Assembly: GCF_010820555.1 (NCBI RefSeq)
Contig: NZ_JAAIKD010000002.1
Span: 1 to 64,000, forward strand
Direction: 5' to 3'
DNA from: Psychroflexus aurantiacus
Lineage (GTDB): Bacteria; Bacteroidota; Bacteroidia; Flavobacteriales; Flavobacteriaceae
DNA: 64,000 nucleotides
Part shown: in pieces, positions 6,708 to 14,295 of the stretch
Numbering within the stretch: the stretch's first letter is position 1
How the letters are laid out: each line of letters starts with the position of its first letter
Made by a program: the position numbers and the translations under genes
The notes under the pieces: model-generated
What the model saw: only the letters and a program-made list of their open reading frames with translations
Told to the model about the DNA's origin: nothing
Databases searched by the model: none

Positions 6708-8054
6708 CTATTGAAAAAAAGCATGGCCTTTAATTTTGCTAAAGCGTTCTCTGCTGGTTGACTTGATGTAGGTGAAAAATGATTTCTCAGTTGTGTGTCC
6801 TGATATCGTCATGATGTCTGTAGGTTGCATCCCTGCATTATAAGCATTGGTGCAAAAGCTTCGTCTTGCAGTATGGTTTGATACTCTATCGTATTTCGGA
6901 ACAGAGGTTACCAAAGTTTTCCCACCTTCAGTAATTTTCATTTCAACAGGTTCATTTAAGCCTGCAGCTTTACATATAGGTTTGATATAAAGATTAACCT
7001 TGGCGTCGGATACTTTTGAAGGGAAATTATTATCGTATTTTTCTAAGATGTCCTGGAGTTCCTTCTTGATTGGAATCTCAACTCTTTTCCCTGTTTTCTT
7101 ATTTTTAATCGCTATCGCGGTCATGGTTTGTCCAGCCTCTTCAAAAGTCAAGATATTACTTTGATTAAGTTCAAGTAGGTCTGAAACTCTTAAGCCAGTG
7201 TGACAGCCAATGAGAAAAAAGTCTATGCAGCGTTCCAGGTAGTTTAGGCTGGGTTTTTTAGTATTCTTATCAAAATAAGCATTGTCCTTGTTTTTCAGTA
7301 CTTCATTTAAGTCGACTTCAGCAATTTTCTTTATTTCTTCTTCTGTGAGATAGACATTTTCAACTTCTTCAGTCGGTTTGGTAAAAGCCGATTTTGTATA
7401 ATCTAGGCTTCTGTGGAAGTCTCTCTCAAAGGCATCGTGCATGACCGCTTTTATATTTTTGATAATGGTGCCTTTATAGTTCATGCTATAGTCATTTTCA
7501 CTCATATAGCTTAATAGTTTTTGGTGAAAACTGAGTGTGATATCATCAAACGTTAACCGCTTTTTATTTTTTTGAAAACGTTCCAGAAGCTCTTTGGTAT
7601 TTCTTAGTGTTTTGAGTGTGCCTTTGTTATATGGTTTTTTGGTTTTTGGTCGAGGATGCTGTTTATAAAAATCCAAATACCACTCAAAGTATTTAATAAA
7701 GTCCTGGTTCTTCTCTTTGGTTTTAATCTCATCAATATCTACCTCTCTTTCAGTGATGACGCTCTCCATCCTTGATTTTATCAGCTCCTTTGTCAGCTCT
7801 ATTCCTTCGTTAATATGTTTTGAAATTAACTTGTCAGCGGCACTATCTAGTAATTTGAGTTTGTCATTTGTTGACGCGGCATCTTCTTGCTTACCGACTT
7901 TAATCTTGTTATTACTTCTATCCCAATTAGTTACATCTAGTACTTTATAGGGGGTGTAATATTCTATCTTTCTATGTTTTCCAAAATTGAAAATGAGCTT
8001 AATTGTACCTGTCCCAGATTTATTTTTTTTGATGCTGAATCTTGAATTTGCCAT
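6708..8054 (-). CDS. Tyrosine site-specific integrase (448 aa)
   Basis: This is a full-length Bacteroidetes-type phage/conjugative-element integrase. It has an N-terminal arm-binding domain (about 1-110), a SAM-like core-binding domain (about 130-240) and a catalytic domain with all expected residues: Arg in HTGLRVSD, H394 and R397 in HTARR, H420 in SGHTT and the nucleophile Y429 in FTYIK. It should catalyse integration and excision of the island. It is the last gene before the putative attachment site at 8259-8335, the usual position for an integrase. A triple 12-bp repeat and a -7-like box lie just upstream (8095-8136), suggesting autoregulation or arm sites. It ends in a strong terminator. 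Confidence 0.9.
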   Translation of the reverse strand: MANSRFSIKKNKSGTGTIKLIFNFGKHRKIEYYTPYKVLDVTNWDRSNNKIKVGKQEDAASTNDKLKLLDSAADKLISKHINEGIELTKELIKSRMESVITEREVDIDEIKTKEKNQDFIKYFEWYLDFYKQHPRPKTKKPYNKGTLKTLRNTKELLERFQKNKKRLTFDDITLSFHQKLLSYMSENDYSMNYKGTIIKNIKAVMHDAFERDFHRSLDYTKSAFTKPTEEVENVYLTEEEIKKIAEVDLNEVLKNKDNAYFDKNTKKPSLNYLERCIDFFLIGCHTGLRVSDLLELNQSNILTFEEAGQTMTAIAIKNKKTGKRVEIPIKKELQDILEKYDNNFPSKVSDAKVNLYIKPICKAAGLNEPVEMKITEGGKTLVTSVPKYDRVSNHTARRSFCTNAYNAGMQPTDIMTISGHTTEKSFFTYIKSTSRERFSKIKGHAFFQ

Positions 8055-8094
8055 GTGATGAGTTTGAATAATGGTTTCATTAAAAAAACAATCA

Positions 8095-8130
8095 GAGGCG
8101 TGCTTAGAGGCGTGCCCTGAGGCGTGCCCA
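8095..8130 (-). repeat. Three tandem 12-bp repeats upstream of the integrase
   Basis: Units 8095-8106, 8107-8118 and 8119-8130 share GAGGCGTGC followed by TTA, CCT or CCA. They stand out as GC-rich in AT-rich DNA and end 41 nt before the integrase start codon. Likely roles are integrase arm-type binding sites or an operator; neither can be shown from sequence. Confidence 0.75.
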
Positions 8131-8136
8131 AATTTA
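8129..8136 (-). promoter_or_regulatory. Possible -7 box for the integrase gene
   Basis: The minus strand reads TAAATTTG, matching the Bacteroidetes -7 consensus TAnnTTTG. Transcription would start within the third 12-bp repeat. No good -33 TTG is seen, so this is tentative. Confidence 0.35.
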
Positions 8137-8258
8137 ATTTATATTTTCTGATTTGGATCCTATTTTCAAAACAACTTTATAACTAATTAAAATACAGTTA
8201 ATTAGGAATTGAATATTTTAATTATATTGTTTTATAAATAAAATGGGATACAAATAAA

Positions 8259-8277
8259 CGAATCCTGCCGAGGTCAC
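8259..8277 (+). other. tRNA 3'-end fragment, putative attachment site
   Basis: CGAATCCTGCCGAGGTCAC reads as the end of a tRNA: T-loop remnant CGAAT, T-stem strand CCTGC, seven acceptor bases CGAGGTC and discriminator A. The sequence to the left is not the rest of a tRNA, and a terminator follows at 8301-8335. This is what remains when an element inserts into a tRNA 3' end. The intact tRNA would lie beyond the left edge of the window. The tRNA species is not determined. Confidence 0.5.
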
Positions 8278-8300
8278 TTTAAAGAGTAACAACTCTTATC

Positions 8301-8335
8301 AAAACCATGCAATTCTTAGGAACTGCGTGGTTTTT
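8301..8335 (+). terminator. Terminator, probably of the disrupted tRNA
   Basis: A 15-bp stem (8301-8315 with 8320-8334, one wobble and one mismatch) with a TTAG loop ends in a run of T on the plus strand. It lies 24 nt after the tRNA-like fragment. Confidence 0.75.
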
Positions 8336-8402
8336 CAGGTTTTTAGGCAGTCATAGCATTTGATATGATTTGAATCAAAATGTCTGCAATTCGGTTACCA
8401 GA

Positions 8403-8437
8403 TTTTCAAAGTGTCTGTACTGCAGACACTTTGAAAA
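8403..8437. repeat. Perfect 15-bp inverted repeat with 5-nt spacer
   Basis: TTTTCAAAGTGTCTG at 8403-8417 and its exact complement at 8423-8437. No T-tract follows beyond the stem itself. It lies 73 nt upstream of the truncated integrase, so it could be that gene's operator, a recombination site, or a weak bidirectional terminator. Confidence 0.6.
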
Positions 8438-8509
8438 ATATTGATTTTGATGCACTTAAGTTGATTTGACATTCGTCCAAATGAAGTTTAACTCTAAAAG
8501 ACGACAACG

Positions 8510-8797
8510 ATGCGCACAAAACACACTTTCTCAACCATGTTCTGCCAACAAACGACCAGAGCTGTCAATAATGAGGCTGGACCCTATCTACGCATTACTG
8601 TAGATGGCAAAAGATTAAATGTTAGCCTGAAGAGGCGTATTCCTATTGACCTCTGGGATCGGAAAAGGAAAAAAGCAAAACAGGTCAATCAATATCCGGA
8701 TGAGTTGAAAAGTAAGATATTTCAGATTTATCAAGAATTGAAATATCGTGATCAGTTAATCACTGCTCAGATCATTAAAGCAAAATTTATATTCTAA
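8510..8797 (+). pseudogene. Truncated tyrosine integrase, N-terminal arm domain only (95 aa)
   Basis: MRTKHTFSTMFC followed by YLRITVDGKRLNVSLKRRIP and WDRKRKKAK is the standard start of a Bacteroidetes integrase arm-binding domain. Full-length relatives have about 400 residues; here the frame ends after 95, with the core-binding and catalytic domains missing. The break lies where the oppositely oriented surface-protein gene ends (4-nt overlap at 8794-8797), so this is a rearrangement junction. It shows that a second element once sat beside the same attachment region. It cannot recombine DNA. Confidence 0.75.
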
Positions 8798-10212
8798 TCG
8801 GTTACGCTAAATTGCAACTCTCTTACAGTGATATTATCAGTATTCGTATTATTACGAATGAAAACTTCAATATAATCCCCAGATACCAAGTCTATTTCGC
8901 TATTTAAAGTGATCTGAAATGACTGATCGTTTGAAAGGCTAGACGCGGTAGCTACAGGTGAAACCGCTGGTACTGAATCGTTCTTAGCAATGGCAATTGA
9001 GAAGCCAGCATTATTCTTTGGAGCATTGGCACTTACCACCACAAAGATTTTGGCTGTAATAGGATCTACACCACCATAATAGATTCTGTTATCTACATTT
9101 GAGGAGAACCTTTGTTGCCTTATGACAGTAGTGACGCCTTCAATTTTAACAAACACGTCTTGGGTTGCAATAGTTGTTTCGGTAGTATTGCCGCTGAAAA
9201 AAATATAACTAAAGGCTCTGGAGTCCGGGATATTTGTGTTTTGACTCATATTCCATCCTAGGGAATAGGAATCTATACCTTCTAAAGGATTTTCGACATC
9301 TCTAAACAAGTTTGTTGTTAATCGTCCTTTGTCTATTTGAGCGCCACTATTAATCTTTAAACCAACGGTATTTTGTCCACTATAAATAAAGTAATTGTTG
9401 GATAAATCTATATCCTGAGCATTTAGGGTCGAGGTCAATTCTATACCTGCTCCATTGGAAACCCCTACTATAAAATTATAACCAGAGGTGAATTTTCCCA
9501 CAGTTCCATCTATTTTTACGCCATTGGCGGTATTCCAGTAGTTTTGAAGAATAGTAATCGCATTGAATCCCGAAATCGTTCCAACTCCTGAAGAAGGTCC
9601 CATAGCGTCAACTACCGAGCTTCCTGAAAAGATATTACAGAAATTTGAAGGACCTCCTGTAAAATCATAGGCTTGAGTGGAAGTACTTGCAGGCACAATG
9701 GCTAATTCCTTAATATATACATTAGTTCCACTACTTTTTAACACAGCTCCAGATACTGCAGAAATTACCATGTCTTTTTGTGGGTCGGTACCTCTTAGCC
9801 CGGCGCCGTTCATCAAAATGTAATTTGTACCAATATCAACCGCACCAGAAAAAACATACATTTTTGAGCCGTCCAGTGAAATTTCGCTACCATTTGGCGT
9901 TGGCAAATCAGCAAGGGAATAGACATAAACAAGATTGGAATCTGGAGAATAGGCAAAGGATTTCCAGCTACTATTGCTATAGATATCCAGGGTATTGTTG
10001 GTCGTGTTGTAAATTTGCAATCCATCTGCAGGCGCAGGATCTGCTATAGCGTCTCTTTGGGCTAAGGTCATTCTGGGAATTAATAGCCCCTGGTTCGTTG
10101 ATTCAATATCTAATATAGAAGTAGGATTTGGATTTAAAGTGCCTATCCCAATCTGAGCATAACCAAGATAAAAACTTAACAGTGCAACTATAAAAAATAA
10201 TTTTGTTTTCAT
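8794..10212 (-). CDS. Secreted surface protein with GIGT...LDIxST N-terminal motif (472 aa)
   Basis: A signal peptide (MKTKLFFIVALLSFYLGYAQ) is followed by IGIGTLNPNPTSILDIEST and GLLIPRMTLAQRDAI, an N-terminal pattern seen in many Bacteroidetes tail-fibre-like exported proteins. The rest is beta-rich, with short strands and many N, S and G residues, like a beta-helix or trimeric fibre. No T9SS sorting domain is visible at its C-terminus. It is the last gene of a minus-strand trio with the PID protein and the T9SS cargo protein. Probable cell-surface structural or adhesive protein; exact role unknown. Confidence 0.7.
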   Translation of the reverse strand: MKTKLFFIVALLSFYLGYAQIGIGTLNPNPTSILDIESTNQGLLIPRMTLAQRDAIADPAPADGLQIYNTTNNTLDIYSNSSWKSFAYSPDSNLVYVYSLADLPTPNGSEISLDGSKMYVFSGAVDIGTNYILMNGAGLRGTDPQKDMVISAVSGAVLKSSGTNVYIKELAIVPASTSTQAYDFTGGPSNFCNIFSGSSVVDAMGPSSGVGTISGFNAITILQNYWNTANGVKIDGTVGKFTSGYNFIVGVSNGAGIELTSTLNAQDIDLSNNYFIYSGQNTVGLKINSGAQIDKGRLTTNLFRDVENPLEGIDSYSLGWNMSQNTNIPDSRAFSYIFFSGNTTETTIATQDVFVKIEGVTTVIRQQRFSSNVDNRIYYGGVDPITAKIFVVVSANAPKNNAGFSIAIAKNDSVPAVSPVATASSLSNDQSFQITLNSEIDLVSGDYIEVFIRNNTNTDNITVRELQFSVTD

Positions 10213-10287
10213 ATGACTTAATTAATAATATTGATAAGTGTAATAGTATGACAATTACTTGTTTTAAAAACCAATTAAGCCAGATAT

Positions 10288-10470
10288 TTACATAGTTCTA
10301 TTTTTTAGTTTTTTATAATAAAAACCCGCTATAAGTAATCCAGCGATTAGACCAATGATTAAATAATCATCAATAGGTGCTGCTGTATCCACATTAGTAT
10401 CTCCATCACTTGGCATGAAAGGAAGATCTTGAAATATTAGATAAAGTAGCAAGTTCATTAGTATTATCAT
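10288..10470 (-). CDS. Small PID-motif membrane protein (60 aa)
   Basis: The protein has a hydrophobic start (residues 1-14), a short acidic spacer, the motif APID at 31-34, and a single C-terminal membrane span (about 36-51) ending in a basic tail. Flavobacteria encode many such small proteins with a P-I-D motif just before a terminal span, sometimes called PID-CTERM; their job is unknown. It lies 40 nt downstream of the T9SS cargo gene and 75 nt upstream of the fibre-like gene, in the same orientation. Confidence 0.6.
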   Translation of the reverse strand: MIILMNLLLYLIFQDLPFMPSDGDTNVDTAAPIDDYLIIGLIAGLLIAGFYYKKLKNRTM

Positions 10471-10510
10471 TTTAAATTATATTCTTTTAATATAAAACCT
10501 TCGAGTTAAT

Positions 10511-12478
10511 TCACTTCTTGACAATTTTAAATGTATTTGTAATGTTACCTTGTTTTATTTTTAAGATATAAACACCTGATGAGAAATTTAAATTTGTCAA
10601 TTTAAGTGTTTTCCCGGTATTTTCGTAAGTTTCTTTTTTCAGCAAAACTCCGTTTATAGAAAAAATTTCAACTTCAGTTTTTGTATTTTGAATTCCTTCT
10701 GAAAATTGAATAGTTAAATAATCGTTTATTACAGGATTAGGGTATACGTTTATATTAGATGAAAATTGATCCTCAATACTTAAAGTTGAATTTTCAAATA
10801 CTAATGCAAATCTATCTTCAGCTATAGACTCAGGAACTAAAGCATCAACGCTAAAATTAATTAAATCTTGATCATTAAGGGTTGTATAGTTGTCTAAATA
10901 CTTATCCCATAGCATAATACCGTCTGGCAAAGAGGATAAACCCTCTAATTCTATACTAAATACATATTCATCTTCCGCTAAGTTGAATACAGATAAATTT
11001 ATTACTTCATCCAGTTGACTAGGTGTTTTTCTATTGTTAACGCTCAAAAAAGTGTCCTCCAATGTTATTGCTAAACTCTCTTCTGCGTTAAATAATTTCA
11101 TACCATCATAATCATCTACATAATTATTATACTGGTTATCAAATCTTACTATAACACCATCGTAAGCAACATCTGTAAAAGGAGTTGAATCGACATTATA
11201 TAAACCGATACGTAAAAAACCATCTGGAGTTGAAGCTGCATTGGTCTCTACTGAAAAAGTTTCAGTTAGACTTCCTTGGCCAACTTTGTTGGCCTCATTG
11301 AAAGTTATAGATACATCTCCACTTACATCATCCTGGGTTTGAATAAATACAGATTGACCAGGCTGTATGTCTTCGGTAACATTGCTTCCAGTTACGCTAG
11401 GTTGAGGGTCGGCAAGATTGCTTATATTAACGTATTGGCCAGAAGTAAAATCAGTTTGAATCCATATCCAAAGTTGATTTTTGAAATAAATATTTGAAGC
11501 ACCAATTACCTGATTCATATCAACAGGAGCCTGATAGGGGTTGGCAATAGCTATAAAGGATCCATTAGAAGGTGCGTTAAAAGTATTAGACTTCATACCA
11601 ATATGGAGTGCACCTGTCTGTTCCAGTGTAGTTTCCGTTTCAGCTGTATCATTTATTTGTAAATTAATACTTCGATCTCCTCTTATTAAGATAAGATAAG
11701 GTTCAAAATTTAAAAGTTTTAAAGCATTAGTATTATCAATAGCAGCCCATTGCTGATTTGATACATTAAAGGTGTACATTGAAGGAAAATTTGTACCGCT
11801 TTGGTCAAAACCATTTATCTCTGTTCCCCCAGTAATATGAGTACCAACATTCGGACGATAGCCTGTTTCACCAGGATTTAAACCATTTTGTTGCCAGTTT
11901 TTAAGTATAGATTCCTCTGTAGCGACAGGACTTGCCATCATTCGCCATCCTCTTTTAGCAGGAATAAAACGTTCTACACGAATGTTATTTACAACACCCG
12001 CATTGCTCTCTGGAACAAGAGCAGTATTCTGTATACTGGTGCTTTTTAACACGATCTTGTCTCCAGCTTCTAATGTTCCAGAATTTGAAGTAAAAGTATT
12101 TGTTATGTTTAATAAACCTCCAGTTACAGTATAAGTTCCACTGTTTTTAGCTAGTTCTACAAATTTGATAGTATCATTATCTCCAAATATCAAATTTTGA
12201 TCACCGTCTGCCCTCGTAGTGTTACTACCCAAATGTAATATAGCATCATTTAGGGTTAAGTTTCCGGTAGAATTGTCAAGACCGGCGTCAATATATAAGC
12301 CACCAGTTGCTACAGGATCAAATATTATTTCGCCTTTGTTCACTAACTCAATGTCAGCGTAAAGATTAGTTTGACCTTTAATAGAAACTTGTGTGCCATC
12401 ACTAACAAAAAATTGACCTTGCATGGATACAAAAACACAGAATAAAGAAAATGTGAAGAATGTTTTAATAAAAATCAA
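10511..12478 (-). CDS. T9SS type A sorting domain-containing surface protein (655 aa)
   Basis: The C-terminus from about residue 575 is a typical type IX secretion sorting domain: NVYPNPV, then EIFSINGVLL, LTNLNFSSGVYILKI and a final KIVKK. The N-terminus is a signal peptide (MIFIKTFFTFSLFCVFVSMQG). The passenger is beta-rich with no recognised catalytic motif; it includes RGWRMMASPVA, a sequence I associate with large flavobacterial surface proteins. The protein should cross the outer membrane by T9SS and be attached to the cell surface. First gene of the surface-protein trio. Confidence 0.85.
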   Translation of the reverse strand: MIFIKTFFTFSLFCVFVSMQGQFFVSDGTQVSIKGQTNLYADIELVNKGEIIFDPVATGGLYIDAGLDNSTGNLTLNDAILHLGSNTTRADGDQNLIFGDNDTIKFVELAKNSGTYTVTGGLLNITNTFTSNSGTLEAGDKIVLKSTSIQNTALVPESNAGVVNNIRVERFIPAKRGWRMMASPVATEESILKNWQQNGLNPGETGYRPNVGTHITGGTEINGFDQSGTNFPSMYTFNVSNQQWAAIDNTNALKLLNFEPYLILIRGDRSINLQINDTAETETTLEQTGALHIGMKSNTFNAPSNGSFIAIANPYQAPVDMNQVIGASNIYFKNQLWIWIQTDFTSGQYVNISNLADPQPSVTGSNVTEDIQPGQSVFIQTQDDVSGDVSITFNEANKVGQGSLTETFSVETNAASTPDGFLRIGLYNVDSTPFTDVAYDGVIVRFDNQYNNYVDDYDGMKLFNAEESLAITLEDTFLSVNNRKTPSQLDEVINLSVFNLAEDEYVFSIELEGLSSLPDGIMLWDKYLDNYTTLNDQDLINFSVDALVPESIAEDRFALVFENSTLSIEDQFSSNINVYPNPVINDYLTIQFSEGIQNTKTEVEIFSINGVLLKKETYENTGKTLKLTNLNFSSGVYILKIKQGNITNTFKIVKK

Positions 12479-12677
12479 TGATTTTAAGATTCAGATCTAT
12501 GATAATCAAATCTAATCTAATTTTTCTTAAAATAACATATTTGAATTAAAGTAAGTTATTTATTATGTGTAATAGGTAGGCTCCCCTTTTTTAAGACACC
12601 TTAAAATTCGATAAATAATTATTATTTAGGTCAGATTTGATGGAGAAATTAAATTCTTCATCTATTATGCATAGAGT

Positions 12678-13045
12678 TTATTTATTTTTTCTTTTTGGAT
12701 TAATTTCCTGGGCTTCTTCTTTGGTTTTTCTGACGATTTCATCCATTTCATTGGCTGAAACTCTAAGCTGGTCTAGCAAAAGCATCAGGTTATCCATTTT
12801 ATCTTTTTCTAATTCGATTAAATTGATGATGCCCAAAATTCTTGATAAGGGCGCTCCCATCACATGAGATTGAGTCCAGTTAATATTTCTGAGTTTCTCG
12901 TTTCAATTTGCTTCACATATAGACGCAGGTCGACTTCTAATCTTTTACGGTTAATTTCTGAACCTATGAATAATCCCAGGTTATTCATTAAACCGCAAAA
13001 TTTATCTAAGCTAACATCGCTTTTTGTAGTACCAATGACCAACAC
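12678..13045 (-). pseudogene. Frameshifted histidine-kinase remnant (sensor end plus HisKA)
   Basis: Read on the minus strand, one frame (12860-13045) gives LRLYVKQIETRNSE, the linker before a HisKA domain. A second frame continues as NINWTQSHVMGAPLSRILGI and then DQLRVSANEMDEIVRKT, the phospho-acceptor helix pair with its His. The two parts are joined only by a frameshift near 12880, and the ATP-binding domain is absent. A functional kinase would need about 200 more residues. It follows directly after a truncated response regulator, so a two-component locus has decayed here. Confidence 0.7.
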
Positions 13046-13049
13046 CCCG

Positions 13050-13196
13050 TTAATTTGGTTTACCAGATAAGCTTTTCAGCAACACATTGGGGTCTGAAAA
13101 TACTTCCACTTCATGATCTGAATTCAGAAGAAACTGATGACGAAGGATTTTTGAATACCACAAGTCAGCTTTAATTATATAAATCTTATACTTCAT
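13050..13196 (-). pseudogene. Truncated response-regulator receiver fragment (48 aa)
   Basis: The translation starts MKYKIYIIKADLWYSKIL and ends ...LSGKPN. It resembles the first 45 residues of a flavobacterial receiver domain, where the usual acidic pair after the first strand (EDD) has become KAD. The phospho-acceptor Asp region is lost at the stop codon. It lies 4 nt from the kinase remnant and was too short to be called as a normal gene. Non-functional as a receiver. Confidence 0.55.
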
Positions 13197-13283
13197 AGCT
13201 AAAAAAGCGGTTTAAAAAAAGCAATGTAAAGTTAACACGATTAGAATCTACATGCATCTATTTAGCCTGGATAACGCAAAAGG

Positions 13284-13314
13284 TACGTTTTCCGTAAAAT
13301 GCTTACGTTTTTCG
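13284..13314. promoter_or_regulatory. Paired TACGTTTTYCG direct repeats, 20-bp period
   Basis: TACGTTTTCCG at 13284-13294 and TACGTTTTTCG at 13304-13314 start exactly 20 bp apart, two helical turns. They lie about 90 bp upstream of the response-regulator remnant. This is typical of a dimeric or tandem activator site. Confidence 0.5.
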
Positions 13315-13419
13315 AAAACCTTAGGAAGTACAAATTTTAAAACCAGTTGCTAATCTGTAGTTTAACATTTAGGTGTAAATCTTACTGAATTGTTTTTTGA
13401 AAAAACTAATCCTAATTTA

Positions 13420-13530
13420 ATGAAGCCTCCCTTTATTCTAACTGATGATCATCGGCATTTTTATGAGTTTATGTTTTCTAAATTAGTGAGAAATGAAAGT
13501 ATTGTCAAATTAAATGAACCACATCTTTAA
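13420..13530 (+). pseudogene. Short degenerate frame (36 aa), possible gene remnant
   Basis: The frame starts MKPPFILTDDHRHFYEFMF and ends NEPHL. Protein-like composition continues upstream of the ATG (ELFFEKTNPNL) back to a stop near 13370, which suggests the tail of a once longer gene. No family recognised. It lies 60 nt before the DUF4331 gene on the same strand. Confidence 0.25.
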
Positions 13531-13590
13531 AAGTCACGTATGTACAAGTGGGCTAATATTGGTCCTAATAATTATAAATAAGTTTTTAAT

Positions 13591-14268
13591 ATGAAAAAGA
13601 TTAAAGTTTTTTCAGTTTTAGCATTAGTGTTGGCTGTGCCAATTTTCATTGCCGCCGATCACGTTGATGCACCAGGCGTGGCAGGATCCTCAGCAGATAT
13701 CGCTGATTATTTTGCTTTTGAACCAACACCCGGATCAGATCACACGGTTTTTATTGTTGATGTTCAGTCCAATGTCTTACCCAGTTTAACTTATGGTGCA
13801 TTTGACGAGGATGTGCTGGTTGAGATCAACATCGATTTGGATGGTGACTTGGTAGAAGATCAGGTTATACAAGCCATTCCAAGAGATGGAATCATGTATT
13901 TCTTCGGCCCATTTAACCCATCATCAACAGGTCTTTCTAGTCAGGTAGCCTTTGAAAATGCCTTAGGCTCTGTCGAAATTTCTGGCACAACTGCTATTAC
14001 AACGACCACTAGCAATGGAGTTTCACTATTTGCAGGTCCAAGACAGGATGCTTTCTACTTCGATTTCAATCGATTCAATGAAGTAATTGCCCCTTCTCCT
14101 TCAGACAATTCTGGATTTAACGTTCCCGGAACAGACACTTTCGATGGTTCCAATACTTTGTCTATAGCTCTGGAAGTTCCAAACGCTTTATTAGGAAGCC
14201 CAAGTGCACAAAATGTTATAGGAGTACCTGTGTATAAAACCTGGGTAACGACAAACAGAAAACAATAA
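13591..14268 (+). CDS. DUF4331 family protein, N-terminal half (225 aa)
   Basis: The signal peptide MKKIKVFSVLALVLAVPIFIAA is followed by DHVDAPGVAGSSADIADYF, matching the SH(R)DAP...AD(I/N)TDxYAF start of DUF4331 proteins. A strand-rich segment follows (VEINIDLDGDLVEDQ). DUF4331 proteins are usually about 450 residues; this one ends where the family's second half would begin, and the next gene supplies that half. It is presumably periplasmic. The family has no established biochemical role. First gene of a probable three-gene operon. Confidence 0.75.
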   Translation: MKKIKVFSVLALVLAVPIFIAADHVDAPGVAGSSADIADYFAFEPTPGSDHTVFIVDVQSNVLPSLTYGAFDEDVLVEINIDLDGDLVEDQVIQAIPRDGIMYFFGPFNPSSTGLSSQVAFENALGSVEISGTTAITTTTSNGVSLFAGPRQDAFYFDFNRFNEVIAPSPSDNSGFNVPGTDTFDGSNTLSIALEVPNALLGSPSAQNVIGVPVYKTWVTTNRKQ

Positions 14269-14295
14269 TAAATCAAATTTAAAAAACATAGAATT

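Larger units (their letters stand above)
8055..8509. other. Integrase upstream region and island junction
   Basis: This gene-free stretch holds, from left to right, the triple 12-bp repeat (8095-8130), a -7-like box (8129-8136), the tRNA-end-like sequence (8259-8277), a terminator (8301-8335) and a perfect 15-bp inverted repeat (8403-8437). No other coding potential is seen. Confidence 0.7.
13197..13590. other. Intergenic region between two-component remnants and DUF4331 operon
   Basis: It contains the direct-repeat pair at 13284-13314 and the short plus-strand frame at 13420-13530. No terminator or clear promoter was found for the downstream operon. Confidence 0.5.

Noticed and set aside
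12637-13070. Plus-strand frames of 76 and 68 aa
   Set aside because: They are antisense shadows of the histidine-kinase remnant, whose minus-strand translation has clear family motifs.
13337-13370. Third copy of the 35-bp island repeat
   Set aside because: Only short words match (ccagttgctaatctgt-like); an alignment needs gaps, and the position is outside the island.
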